Assembly (NCBI GenBank): GCA_007922305.1
Contig: ML677358.1
Coordinates: 13,223,343 to 13,287,342 of the forward strand
Origin: Dermatemys mawii
Taxonomy: Eukaryota; Chordata; Testudines; Dermatemydidae
Direction of reading: 5' to 3'
Length of the DNA stretch: 64,000 bases
The notes under the pieces are model-generated. The model made no database searches. It saw nothing but the letters and a program-made list of their open reading frames with translations, and had not been told where the DNA came from. Each line of letters starts with the position of its first letter. Positions within the stretch are counted from its first letter, which is position 1. Both the position numbers and the translations under genes were made by a program. Positions 48,494 to 60,301 of this stretch are shown here, piece after piece.

Positions 48494-48560
48494 GAGCCTT
48501 GCCTAGCATCAGCAACTTTCAGAGCTGTGTACACAAAGCTGCTGATGCTAGGCAAAGCTC
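48494..48560. ncRNA. Pre-miRNA-like hairpin (candidate)
   Basis: 67-nt stem-loop. The 5' arm gagccttgcctagcatcagc continues aacttt. The 3' arm aaagctgctgatgctaggca continues aagctc. The arms pair over about 26 positions with only two internal C-A mismatches (the complementary strand would have G-T pairs there), closed by a 15-nt loop ending in gtgtacac. The size and near-perfect arms are typical of a pre-miRNA, but also of a very short MITE. Strand is unknown because both strands fold. No known miRNA seed is recognised. Confidence 0.4.
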
Positions 48561-48599
48561 ATGTTGTGTATGCAGGATCCTGAGTATTTCGTAGAAAGG

Positions 48600-49504
48600 C
48601 ACCTCTAGGAATAAGAGAACAGAGATGCTTTGTCTTTGCACAATTCAACTTTTTAGTTGAAAGCAGAGCATCATTTCTGAGAACAGCATATTATATTCCA
48701 TATATACTAATGCACTAACAAACAAATTTTAAAGGTTTCATTTAAAACTTCAAAATTACCTGTGGTACTTTATAAAAGAAGTTGCAGGATGACACTTGAG
48801 GGCATGGATTGGGCACTGCCTAGTTATGGTCTTTTTAGTATTGTTCATCATTCATTAGCCCTGCTAAAAATCAGGCTTGAAATTGCTGCAGAGTGTGGAA
48901 AGGGTAATTAAAGGAGGGTTTCATCTATTTCATCGTGATCAAAGGAGAAGGAGAGGGAGCATATAAGCACTCCTTACTCCTTGGGGAACTACAATCCTCA
49001 CCTCTCTTTTGCATAGTCAGCCTGTGTCATAAAACAAATATGTGTATTTTATTCAGGCAGTTTGATTCAACAGGATGTTCTAAGATGCAACATCTTATTT
49101 TCATGAAGGGCCACAGGGAACAAAGCATAAAACACAACGGCCAAAATAAAGAGCGCTTAAATAAAAAAGTAAAAGAAAAAAGATAGAGCAGAAAGCTTCT
49201 CCCAGCTACAGAGATTACTAACAAGTAAGGTTCATTACATTCAATAAATTGAATTTTTTCAGAAGCAAAAGCATTTGGAGTAACCAGGATGTTTACTCCA
49301 AACAAAACCAGAGTAAACAAATACATGCTACCCTGTATGCATGGGACCATAACAGATAGTTGGCGGAGAGAAAGAAAGTAGACAGATCAGAAGTGGAGCT
49401 ATAAAAAGGACAATTCTACATGAGCATGTGCACAAATCAGAAAATAACAGGAGTCTTTTAAGCCTAGAAGGCTCAAATTGGAGTTTGTAGCCAGCTATAT
49501 GTAA
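48600..49504. other. Intronic sequence, nothing recognised
   Basis: No exon, RNA gene or repeat family identified. The 107-codon minus-strand frame at 49027-49350 has no motif and is not called. Confidence 0.35.
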
Positions 49505-49615
49505 ACACGATAAAGAGTCCTGTGGCACCTTATAGACTAACATCTGTTATCTATAAAGTACCACGGGACTCCCTGTCGCTTTTGCAGATCCAGACTAACA
49601 CAGCTACCCCTCCGA
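49505..49615 (+). repeat. Dispersed repeat R2, rearranged copy
   Basis: 'agagtcctgtggcacctta' and 'tagactaacatctgtt' in sense order, then 'gcttttgcagatccagact' and 'aacacagctacccctccgat'. The middle is deleted or rearranged. Confidence 0.6.
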
Positions 49616-49627
49616 TACTATATATAA

Positions 49628-49942
49628 ACAGTGGAGTCGCACCATAGGCGCATTTAACATGCGTGAATTCAACTATACGTGCGCCGCAAAATAAATAAAT
49701 AAATAATGCTGGCTGAGCCGGGCTGGCGCTGGTATCCCAGACTGGCATCAGGCTGAGCAGCTCAGCCCGATGCCAGTTGGGAGTTCCATTCACAAAGGCC
49801 GGCAGGAGACTGGGCGGGGCTGGCGGCCAGGACCCCAGACCAGTAGCAGACTCAGCCACTCAGCCCGCTGCTGGCTGTGTGAACGGAGCCCCAGGCCAGC
49901 AGCATGCTGATATTTTTCCACTGGAGGAGGTTGGGGGTCAAA
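49628..49942 (+). repeat. GC-rich repeat with AAAT microsatellite
   Basis: Starts 'acagtggagtcgcaccatag' with 'tacgtgcgccgcaaa', then (aaat)n at about 49688-49706, then a GC-rich part with internal inverted blocks (ctggcatcaggctgagcag against 'cagcccgatgccag'). Probably a DNA-transposon relic; class unknown. Confidence 0.45.
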
Positions 49943-49945
49943 CTA

Positions 49946-50231
49946 GGGGCTTGTCTTCACTACGCGCGGTAGCAATCGGTCTTTTGGCGATCGATTTATC
50001 GTGTCTCATCAGGATGCGATAAATCGATCGCCAGCACTTCCCCCGTCGACTCCGGAACTCCAGCTCGCCAAAAGGCGTAAGCTGGAGTCGACGGGGGAGC
50101 GTGCTGCTGACCGCCACCGCCATGAGGACAGCAGGTAAGTCGGCTGTAGAGATGCCAACTTCAGGTACGTTATTAACGCAGCTGAAGTTGCGTATCTACA
50201 GCCGATCCAAACACCTAGTGAAGACCAGCCC
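49946..50231. mobile_element. PIF/Harbinger non-autonomous element, copy 3 (286 bp)
   Basis: Ends ggggcttgtcttcact and agtgaagaccagccc; flanks cta and tag overlap a TA-centred target. Exactly the length of copy 1 and collinear with it: gatcgatttatcgtgtc, atgcgataaatcgatcg, tccagctcgccaaaaggcg. It retains the perfect donor match (agcag then gtaagt). High CpG content suggests it is the youngest of the three copies. Confidence 0.85.
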
Positions 50232-50734
50232 TAGGAAACAAAGGATTCCCACCATATGTAAATCCTATTTAAACCTGGAGACTGAGTTAACCTTGGCTCT
50301 TCTCCACTGCCTCCCCACCCAAGAAGGAAGACTGCTGAAAACTACCTGAAGAGACAAAGGAACTAAGCTGGGGGGGGACAAGGGTGGAGCCCAGGCGAGG
50401 AAGATCTAGCCTGTGAAAGGAATACCTGGAGATTTAAGCTGCCAGCAGTGCAGTTTACCTTCAAAAAACTCTGCAACCTGCATAAAACAACATTTAGGGT
50501 GAGAATTTGCTAATAGTAACCAGTTAATTTAGTGTATTAAGCTTAGGTTGTGTGCTTTGTTTTATTTGCTCAATAATCTGCTTTGATCTGTTTGCTATCC
50601 CCTATAATTACTAAAAATCTACCTTTATTAACTACAAAACTTTTTTTTTGTTTATTCTATAACCAGTTTGTGTGATTCATAGTGGGGAGAAGAAGGTGGA
50701 CTATGCATATCTTCCTCCACAGGAAGCTAGATAG

Positions 50735-50958
50735 ATTCGTGTAAGATAGTCCATCAATGGCTATTAGCCAGGATGGGCAGAAATGGTGTCCCTAGCCTCT
50801 GTTTGCCAGAAGCTGGGATTAGGTGGCAGGGCATGGATCACTTTATGATAACCTGTCTGTTTATTCCCTTGGGGGGACTTGCCATTGGCCCCTGTCAGAG
50901 GACAGGATACTGGGCTTGATGGACCTTTGGTCTGACCCGGTATGGCTGTTCTTATGTT
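50735..50958 (+). mobile_element. CR1 LINE 3' end, well preserved
   Basis: 'gtccatcaatggctattagc', 'caggatgggcagaaatggtg', 'gtcagaggacaggatactgg' and 'tggacctttggtctgacccg' then 'ttcttatgttc' are the hallmark of a common turtle CR1 tail. Less diverged than the other tails here. Confidence 0.8.
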
Positions 50959-51573
50959 CACACTGGGCAAGGGCGCGAATTTCATGATCTTATGCCGTAT
51001 AGATCTCTATACAGTGCAAGGCAATATAATTTTGGGTTTACACTCCAGAGGGTGTGTGCACTTGAGCGCTGGGCAATCCCTGAGCTGAGTCTTCCCATGC
51101 AGACCGGATCTGAATGGGTCTGTGTCTGTCTGCAGCTGGAAGTGTTGCTACCTGTGTGTGTGTGCAGCAGGACAGAGTGAGTGAGCCCAGGCTGGTGGAA
51201 TGGGTGGGCTCAGTAAAACTCCAATACATCAGGTGGCATCCTGGAAGGGCGTCCAACCCGTCACGGACTCTCAGAAAAAAAATCAAAGGAAACCCATGAT
51301 TACGTTGAAAGGATCACATTAAGTACATACACACAGAATCAAATCATGCCGATTCCTTATTAAAACTATTCCTAAATTGTTTCCATGAGATAAAGTCGAT
51401 ATTTTATAGATTTGTTTCCAGTTTAATTTTGACTTTAGTTTCATTTGTCAATTAACAAACCTTAAAATGGACTCATTTCCAAAATAATTCCCTTATTTAG
51501 AAAAGGTCAAAAGCCTTGAGAGTACACTGCATCCTCTATTTAAAGCTGGCTCTTCTTGGGGTTTTCCATTATT

Positions 51574-51607
51574 GAGATAGAGAGAGAGAGAGAAAGAGAG
51601 ATAGATA
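51574..51607 (+). repeat. GA-rich microsatellite
   Basis: gagatagagagagagagaga followed by aagagagatagata. Confidence 0.85.
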
Positions 51608-52015
51608 TTGGAAGGCACAGGAGTGACTCAACAAATTATTGACTAGAGCATACTGCAGAACTTAATGCCAACAAAATGCATTTAAAATTCCAGTTCTAAA
51701 GGTCAGAAACACCAGCTGGAATGAAATAAGTTAGATGCAAAGTCCCAAGGGAAGGCTATCGTCCAGCGTTGTTTGTCACTGGAATAAGAAGAAAGATTCT
51801 AGAAGAGGGTAAATTGGTGTACACATGTGATAAAGCAGTATCCAGTAATAATAATCCCGTCGTTCCTTCAGTAACAGGAACTAAAGATGTTTGTCCACAA
51901 TTTTAAAAGGTGGCTGACAAAATATGCAAAAAATGTTACTGTACCTATTAATCCAGACAAGTGGCTAAATACCAGACAAATAGGTCTGTTTGAAAAGCTC
52001 ACACTCTTGTTTTTA

Positions 52016-52079
52016 GGGCCCGATACAAAGACAATGGAAAGTATTCCATTGACATCACTGGGCTTTGGATCAGGCCCAT
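52016..52079. mobile_element. Short palindromic MITE
   Basis: Ends agggcccgatacaaag and ctttggatcaggccc are inverted complements with a few changes, around 'tattccattgacatcact'. Confidence 0.6.
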
Positions 52080-52535
52080 GATGAGACATGAAGAGTAGGA
52101 AGCTAGAGCACAGTAATGGGGGAGGGCGACTTTCGTAAATTCGGAAAAGCAGCAGACATCCCAGATGCCCATCCAGTATACTAATTTGAAGTTCACTCCA
52201 CACTTAGGGCTAGGTAATTTTGGCGCGTGGGAAGAATTTGAACCTAATAAAATCAGATAATGAGAGATCCAACAGTCCTAGCCACAGAGGTCAGAAAAAG
52301 TGAACATTTGAACATGAAGCCTTTACAAACTAACTATATATCTTTTCCCTTTTATAGATAATTTTCCTCATTTCCAAAGTAACCAGACACATGGAACACC
52401 TCTGAGGAATGCAAAGTGAATTTTTTAAAAAAAATTATGAGTTTTATTCTATTTCCCATCTACATTGCATGTGTTTTTGCTTTGCCAAATTTCTTGACTT
52501 AAAAGAATCAGCTACATTCCAAACATGCCATATGT

Positions 52536-52628
52536 AACCTGGCCAAACCAATGCAGTGTAAAAAACCATAACAGAGATCATTTTCACTTGCGACAGGAAA
52601 TGGTAGGCCAAATTAATCCCAGGTATAA
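52536..52628 (+). repeat. Local or dispersed duplication, copy A
   Basis: Shares 'cataacagaga-cattttca', 'gacaggaaa' and 'taggccaaattaatcccagg' with 53489-53592. Also similar upstream (aacctggccaaacc against aacctagcaaaacc). Confidence 0.75.
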
Positions 52629-53165
52629 CTGCACTGAAGTCAATGGCATTCTGACAGGAATGAATGTGATCCATTAAATCCATGATGCTACTATTAATAT
52701 TTATGAAATATAGAATGAAAACTGATCATTAGTTAAGCAGAAGAATTAAACTCAACGATGCAGGATAAGTCTATTTCTCTCCACCTAAAAGCATCTTTTT
52801 CTCACCACTATTGTAGTCTCGGGCTCTCAGGTTCTACTAGCCAAAGGCTCATTTATATGTTAGAGATTTGTCAGCTTTGTATTTTAAGTGCATACTATTT
52901 CAGGGGCTTGCTGTTCCAATCCATCCCCATCGCAATTTACACACTGTTGCATAATGCAACACTTATGAAAGATTACAATCTGCCATAAAGGGCTTCTTCA
53001 TCTTGGAATTATACACACAGAACTAAACCAAATCCGGCCTCAGATCAATTTCCAGCTAGGCAAATTAAATAATTTTCTGTCCTAATTCCTTTGAATAATT
53101 TCATTATACCAGTTCCCTATATAGTATTTAGCCATTAACTGAAGACATGTTAACATATCCTGACA

Positions 53166-53272
53166 GGGTACTTGGAGCTAAGGTTAAGGTTCCTATGGGT
53201 AGGGCTCCCTGCCCTAGAGTTAGGGTTTCTATGAGTAGGGTACTTGGAACTAAGATTAGGGTTCCTGCTTAA
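53166..53272 (+). repeat. Minisatellite of about 36-bp units with TTAGGG-like cores
   Basis: Nearly three units. Units 1 and 3 open tacttggarctaagrttarg then gttcct; unit 2 is 'gccctagagttagggtttct'. Each holds one ttaaggtt/ttagggtt core. Confidence 0.7.
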
Positions 53273-53488
53273 ATGGAAGATGAATCATAAGCCCTTGTGA
53301 ATCAGTTATTAGATATTCAGCTTGCCACATTTCTTCCCCTTTCCCACCCAGGAACAGAACTTTAACTCATTAAGGAGATACTTATTAGAAAGAAGGTAGG
53401 GAGGAGAACAGGCATCTTTAATTAGCAGAATGAGAAATTGGAGGGAGGGACTGCTTCATGTATCGGGTATGCTGTCAGACTCGTTATG

Positions 53489-53592
53489 TTAACCTAGCAA
53501 AACCTTGGTATAAACTATGTAATAAATAAATCATAACAGAGACCATTTTCAGTTGTGACAGGAAACAGTAGGCCAAATTAATCCCAGGTATG
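53489..53592 (+). repeat. Local or dispersed duplication, copy B
   Basis: Counterpart of 52536-52628, 0.95 kb downstream in the same orientation. Confidence 0.75.
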
Positions 53593-54661
53593 ATTTTCAA
53601 ATGTTTAATTACCTTGACAAGATGTTTTGTTTAGAATTGTAACAATTAGTATTCAGAGAAGATCTTAGAGCAACTTGCCTGATGAGCAAGCTTAAATACC
53701 CTACATCTTCAAGGCAGTCAGCCTGACAAAAGTTTTATAGCTATTTCTCTTCATGTGAAATTACACCCCTTTCCGGTCTGTTTCAATGCATTTTTGAGAC
53801 GTTTTTGCTCTACGGATGCAATGAAATGCAAGATCAGAAAATGTGTATTTTAACCAGACTTGGGGCAAAACCAGAACCTCTAATCTGAACCCCGTAACAT
53901 TTCAGATGGATCCCCAAAACCGAACCAGGTTCTGGGTTCAGGTCAGATCCAGTGCTTGGAGGAAACTCTTTCCTGGTTCCAGTTAAGATGCAGTTAAGAG
54001 CTCAGTATCTCCTGGGCCAGTGAACTTGTGCCTCCGATAAAACCTGATCATGAATATTATCCTCACTCAGTCTGATTTAAAATTAAAATAAATTTTCCTC
54101 CTTTTCCGTCATGCAACATTGCATCCTATTCCTTTCTTAACCTTCAAAACACATATGCTGTCAAACAAAAATAGTCTTCCTTTGCCATCTGTAGTCTTTC
54201 CACCACTTTCTCCTATTCCAACCCAGATTTACTATATTTGAAGAACATGCTTTTAATCCTATCCCTTTCCAGAGACAATTCCCACAAATTAATACATACA
54301 TGTTTATGGACCAATACATATGTTCAATAGAACAATCCTCATTTTCCATTTTGTCCTCTCCTTCCTAACTGTAGCTCCATTACTCCACTTAATATTCCAA
54401 GCTAGCATTTAACAGATACATTGGAATAGAGATGTCCCCACCTCCCCGCTGCCTCACACAAACACACACCGAGCTTAATGGATATGAGTAGTCTCTGCCA
54501 CAGGAGGTAAGCAGAAGTATTCTTCTGCTACAAAACCCTGTTGATAGGGAAGTTTGAGCCACAGTTAATGTACGTTTAAAATTACGTGCTCTGACTCATT
54601 TTCAGTCCAATTTCTCAGATACATTAAGGAACCCACACACTCTTGCAGAGTGTTTCTTGCA

Positions 54662-55056
54662 GAAAAAAGTGTTTCTTACACGTTATGTTGAACTCTGAGC
54701 TGCTAAGGAATTAGGCTAATTGCAGTGTTTCTTGCAGGGCGGCTATCTCTTTCACACAACTTTCACTAAATGATAGCCGCCCTGCAAGAAACCATTTAGT
54801 GTCTCAGATGTTTCTCTGCTGCACTTAACCAAAGTACCTAGCACAAAGGAGTCAGATTCTGAAAGCGTAACAGGTAAATTGAGGCACAGATCTGGCTTCT
54901 TCCTCATCCAGCCATATTCACCATGCTCAGAAACACTGGCAAAGAACTTTCTGCCACTCTAATTACAATCTTCCTCCTTTAACTCTACAGGACAAACATT
55001 AGCCTAATTCCTTAGCAGCTCAGAGTTCAACATAACGTGTAAGAAACACTTTTTTC
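54662..55056. repeat. Perfect 59-bp inverted repeat enclosing 277 bp
   Basis: The arms 54662-54720 and 54998-55056 are exact inverted complements with no mismatch over 59 bp (left arm core gtgtttcttacacgttatgt). Immediately flanking bases do not pair, and no clear target duplication is seen. Could be a TIR element of unknown class or a templated inverted duplication. The absence of any mismatch suggests a recent origin or gene conversion. Confidence 0.85.
54727..54792. repeat. Perfect 21-bp hairpin nested in the inverted repeat
   Basis: gtttcttgcagggcggctat plus c at 54727-54747 pairs exactly with 54772-54792, leaving a 24-nt loop. An alternative stem competes: cactaaat (54764-54771) with atttagtg (54794-54801). 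The start (gtgtttcttgcag) repeats a motif at 54650-54662 and, with one change, at 54669-54680. Confidence 0.85.
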
Positions 55057-56060
55057 CTACAACAGTCTGCTCTTTGGCTTGACCTCAGAATACTTTACTG
55101 CCACGTCTTATTTGAAAATGAGAGGATGCCAAGAATGAGATAAGTGCAGACAGCCATGACTGGGGAACACAAGTAAAAGGCCTTCTCCAGAGCCAATTAC
55201 AGCCTTTAACACACACCATATTTTTTTTTAAACAAGAGTAAATTTGCCTGGCTTTAATCAGCAGCTTGGGAACATAACATTTACTTCCTACTTTAGATGC
55301 CACTGCAGTTTTCATAATGACACTCTAATTTACAGCCAAAGGGTGCTTAACCTCTTTTGTTTCTTCTAAGCTTGAAAAAGCAGAATCTAGAAGAGCATAG
55401 AAAATATTCATTCCCAAACTAGAACAGAGAAAGTAGTACTCTTTATCTGCCTATCAGGTATTCCATTAATGGAAATCCAGGTTATTATAAGAGACTAACC
55501 ATAGAGGCAGTTGTTTTGGTGCCAGAAATTTGCTGAGGACCAGCCTTTTCCACCAACTCCCCTCAGCCTTTTTGCTGATCCTAAACAACTGATTTTCTGA
55601 AAATACCATATTGATCTATCAGCAATTGCTTATCTTGCATGTCTTCTAACAGAAATTAGGTATGGGCAAATGTAAATGCTACCACCATCTTGAATTTAGA
55701 GCCTTTATATATATTTTTGGCACAGAGCTTGTAGTATATCAGAGTTAATTAGACAAAATGGTGGCATAAGCCTTATAAACTCTCAGTACAGTGAAATTAA
55801 ATAAACTACAGCAGTTATTTACAATCTAAACCCAGCGTCATGCTAACATATGAAAGGCTGGTCGCCAACTAAGCCAACAATATTCAAAAATGGATTTTGG
55901 GTGAGTCACATAATTCTGCATGCATTGCCCAGGCCCAATGAGAAAAGTCTGACAAATCTTGTGCCTACAGCCTCTTTAGTGCAATAAAAGCCAACAAGAG
56001 CTGAAGAGAAGGAAAGAAGACACGACTAGCCACCAGATTCAATTGCAAAAGAGATTTCAC
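55057..56060. other. Intronic sequence, nothing recognised
   Basis: AT-rich, apparently unique. No exon or repeat family identified. Confidence 0.4.
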
Positions 56061-56830
56061 ATAAGAATGGCCATACCAGGTCAGACCAAAGGTCCATCTA
56101 CCCCAGTATCTTATCTTCTGATAGTGGCCAATGCCAGGTGCTTTGGAGGAAATGAACAGAAAAGGTATTCATCAAGTGATCCACCCCCTGTCACCCATTC
56201 CTATATTCTGATCAGAAGCTAAAGACCCCACCCTTTCTCATCCTGGCTAATAACCACTGATGGACCTATCCTCCATGAATTTATCTAGTTCTTTTTTCAA
56301 TCCTGGCCTTCACAACATCCTCTGGCAAGGAGTTCCACAGGTTGACTGTGTGTTGTGTGAAGAAACACTTCCTTTTGTTTGTTTGTTTTAAACTGGCTGC
56401 CTATTAATGTAATTTGGTGAACCCTAGTTCTTCTGTTGTGAGAAGGAGTAAACTACATTTCCATATGTACTTTCTCCACGAATCATGATTTTATAGAGCT
56501 CTATCATGCCCCACCCCTTAGTCACCTCTTTTGCAAGATGAAAAGTCCCAGTCTTAATCTCTCATTAAATGTAACTGTTCCACACCCCTAATAATTTTTG
56601 TTGCCCTTTTCTAAAACTTTTCCAATTCCAATATATCTTTTTTGAGATAGGGTGACCATGTCTGCACATAGTATTCAAGATGGATTTATATAGAGGCAAT
56701 ATGATATTTTTTTCTTATTATCTATCCCTTTCTAAATTATTCCCAACATTCTATTAGCTTTTTTTAACTGCTGCTGCACATTGAGTGGATATTTTTCAGA
56801 GAATTATCCAAAATGACTCATGCAGAAAGG
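56061..56830 (-). mobile_element. CR1 LINE 3' part, antisense (about 770 bp)
   Basis: Starts 'acataagaatggccatacca' and 'ggtcagaccaaaggtccat', the complement of the CR1 tail at 50735-50958. It continues through 'ggcaaggagttccacaggtt', 'gaagaaacacttccttttg' and 'gtagaccttgtctgcac'-like text (here gtgaccatgtctgcac) that belong to the longer CR1 3' region. No reading frame is kept. Confidence 0.8.
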
Positions 56831-56959
56831 TGCAGTTTTCAACTGCGGAAGCTTATTTCAATAGAAATAAGCTACCTCCACAATACCACAACAGATAGTG
56901 TAACACCACTTAGATTATCTGAGCATGTCAAATTGTAACACATGATAGTTTGGGGGCAT

Positions 56960-57178
56960 TTGAAACTCTTGGGTCTCTGTTTCCTGACCTTTAAAGTACT
57001 GATATTTACAGCCGCTAGGTGCAAATTTTAACAGTGAAAGTAATTAATCACTGGAACTGCTTACTAAGGAATGTGGTGGATTCTCCCTCACAAGAAGTCT
57101 AAATTTAGACTGGACACCTTTTGTCACGCTGGAATCAAACAATGACCATAATGGTCACTTACAACCTATGAAGTAAAG
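56960..57178 (+). mobile_element. CR1 LINE tail fragment
   Basis: 'agtaattaatcactggaact', 'aatgtggtggattctccctc' and 'aatgaccataatggtcac' follow the CR1 tail order. Confidence 0.65.
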
Positions 57179-57907
57179 GGATCTAACAGACCTGCCTCAC
57201 ATACATGCAGTAACTTTCTACACTCATAACTTAAAGCACTGAATAAATTTCTTTCAGCCTCCATGCACTCTGCAAAACAAAACAAAACAAGTTCAACTGC
57301 TGAGTTATACATGCATAGGTGATTCATCAGCCTTCCTATAGTGTGAAAGAACTGGAAAAAAAAGGATGACTGAATGGATTTTTGCTGAAACCTTTCACAT
57401 ACATAAAAATTCACGTGGCCTGATGCCCAGGAATGAAAAACTTGTGACCCAAAAAGAATTTGTTGGCTAATGTTACATGAAGCTGCAAAAGGTTTCTAAT
57501 GAAAGCTGTGTTTCAGTCTTACCTGTTGCAGTTGGTATGGCTTCCGCTATCAGTGTTTTTCTCTTAATATATTTTGTGTACCTCAGATGTACACAAAATT
57601 TAGTCAGTTTACTCATCTTTCCCATATACTATGGAGACACACTCAATGGTCACTTGCTCATTCATTTTCCTTTAAAACTGTTTTAGGCATTTTTAATTTA
57701 TCAATATTTATTTAATATGCCTGAAGTATCTTACTTTTAATTTCTGCATATGTTCCTTAAAATGGCAGGCCAGTCTTTCACTCTATGTGTTACTCAAAAT
57801 GTTTTGAAAATATAATTACACAAATAGACTCCTGCAGAAATCATCCTCTGCCCAATAATTAACGTAAATCTTAATTCACCAACTAAAAATATATATCCAA
57901 TCTTTGA

Positions 57908-57996
57908 CCCCAATTCAAGAAAGCATCTATATTCAGGAAAGGTCTTTAAGCATAAATTTAAAATTAAGCACATGCTTAAGTGCTTTCCTGAATTAA
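57908..57996. mobile_element. Short palindromic MITE
   Basis: Ends ccccaattcaagaaagca and aagtgctttcctgaatt are inverted complements with changes, with an inner 'ttaagcacatgcttaa' palindrome. Confidence 0.65.
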
Positions 57997-60260
57997 AGAT
58001 TTCATGATTTCCCAGAGTACTCCCATGTTCTCTCAGCTCAGCAAAACATATGTGCCTTTACGCATGGCCTAAGGGCTGATAAAGTAGTCTCAAATACTTC
58101 TGCAAGATGAAGAGTTTGAGTCTGAAGCTAGGCAAAAAGAAAAGTCCAACCCTCAAAGGACTGAATCTTGTTCATAACCAGGAACAATCGATAGGAGTTC
58201 TTCATATGCATATCTCCATATTTTAGTATTAGCTAGTCCAAGAGCTATTTTTAATCTGACACTGGACAGAGGAATACAGTTTAACTAGTGTCCCTTGCAA
58301 ATCTGGGCTAAAATACTATTTAAAACACCTCACCAGCAACTAACAACCATTTCCTCTTTCAAGTCAGTGCTCCTCTTCCTATTTAATGGACTTGGTATCA
58401 ATGCAAAGAGACACAAGATTTACAAAAGCTGGACATAATTACAATACTGGAAAGCACAAGAAACTTAGGAACATTCACCTGCAAAGTAAGGCACTGCATC
58501 AGCTGAATGAGGGACTATCAATCCCAGATATAAATTGCTAAACTGAAGAAGATAAAATGACTAAGGGAAGCTAAACTGCGGGGAGGAGAAGGGAAGGGGA
58601 AGTAATGCTTTCTAATGATATAATTGTTTTGAAGCCCTTTTCCCAAGTGACCAAATAATCCTACCCACAATTTGAGGATCCACCATTTTATGCTCTTTTC
58701 GTATTCTCTGCTCTTCTCTTGGTCAAGAAGGTAGGTACCAGACTCCTCTGAAGCCAGACACTAGAAGTCTTGCTGGGAATCTGTAAGCAAAATTATCAGA
58801 TGGGAGGAAGGTGATCTAGTGTATAAACAGCTCCAGAGGTGACAATACGAGCAACATTAAACATTAGTAAGCAAAACAGTGCAGTTGCAAATACTAATGC
58901 AGGATACTTTAATCTAATTCTCCTTATTCAGCATTAGTGAAGACAACTATAATACTGAGTTTAGTTTGTGGCTTCAAAATACAGAAAGGACACAGGAGAA
59001 GGTCCAAAGAGGAGTAATTATTTTTATGGGGTTCCTGAAAGGACAGACTAGTAGAATGGGCTATGTTCAATATAAAAAAGGGGGAAAAGAAAAAGAAAGA
59101 GGGGAATATTGACTTTCACTGGCTGCAGCAATCAAAAGAGGATTTGCAAGCAGCATTTGATTAGATTTTGCTATAGATGCAACAAGATATGGAAATTAGC
59201 AGGGAAGAGAAACATTTATTTAAATGCCTGGAATTTCAAAAGAACAAAATACATTTTGAAAGGGACAAATACTCATTCTCATGTCTGAAACTGGATTCAT
59301 TTCAGGGGAAATGTAAAAAATGAAGATTATTGGATTGTTTGTATAAAATTTTTGGCTTGCCACAGAAGGCAAAACATAATTAATCTATCTGAAAATCAGT
59401 CCCTGTTAGACAATTCATTAGAAGTTTTTCTCACCAAAGAGAGAAATTAATTATCTAATTTCCTGACTAGCACGGAGGAAAGAGTATCAAATTTCACACA
59501 TATTATGTTTGATCTGGATCAAAGCATAGACCTAGCCTTGAGCATACTAGTTTAGTTGGTTAGAAACCCATGGAGTGACCCAAAGAACAAATGCATACCA
59601 CCTGCCTTCACAAGGACAATAATCCATGGCTACACGCTGTACCTGAAGAGTTTTACCACTTGTCTTTCTTTGCACTAACACCTTTAGCTCAAAGAGTACA
59701 GATTTTGCATTTAGACCAAAAGTCCCTGATCAGTCCCAGGTAGCGACTCATATTGGTGGTCATTACAGTAGCATCTTTCCTCCCCAAAACGGTTTACAAA
59801 TTGCCTGGACAATGGTCATTTACCCACCTCTGATGTGGAACACAGCACTGCCACTCCGCACAATTGTTCAGGAAAGGAAATAGAGACTACCATATAAGAA
59901 CCCTGGATTTTGGTATTTGCAAGTATCTTGGTGAGTGGGCTGAGTTTATGGACCAGTGGTATAATCTCAGTAGTAAGCACATTTGGAGTGGGGGCTTCAA
60001 TACTATTACCAACAGCAAAGTGTTATCACAATCAATTTGTATTTTTGTTCACGACAGAGGAGAAAGCTAACCAGGTTTATTCCATATAGGTATGATGATC
60101 CTTGAAGTGGTTTCCCCTGTTACAAGCCATGTTTAGTCACAAATCACAATGTGAGAAGCATTTAACATAATGTTAATTTAGTGCAGCAATTTATTACTAT
60201 AATAATGGTTTATGGGTCATGAAAAATTCTGCTAGATTAGACCATCCCACCCCCATGTCC
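57997..60260. other. Intronic sequence, nothing recognised
   Basis: AT-rich, apparently unique sequence without exon-like or repeat signals that I can name. Confidence 0.35.
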
Positions 60261-60301
60261 CATAAGAGATCAAACCAAACCCATAAGAGATCAAACCAAA
60301 T
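60261..60301 (+). repeat. 21-bp tandem duplication
   Basis: cataagagatcaaaccaaac at 60261-60280 is repeated with one change at 60282-60301. Confidence 0.9.
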
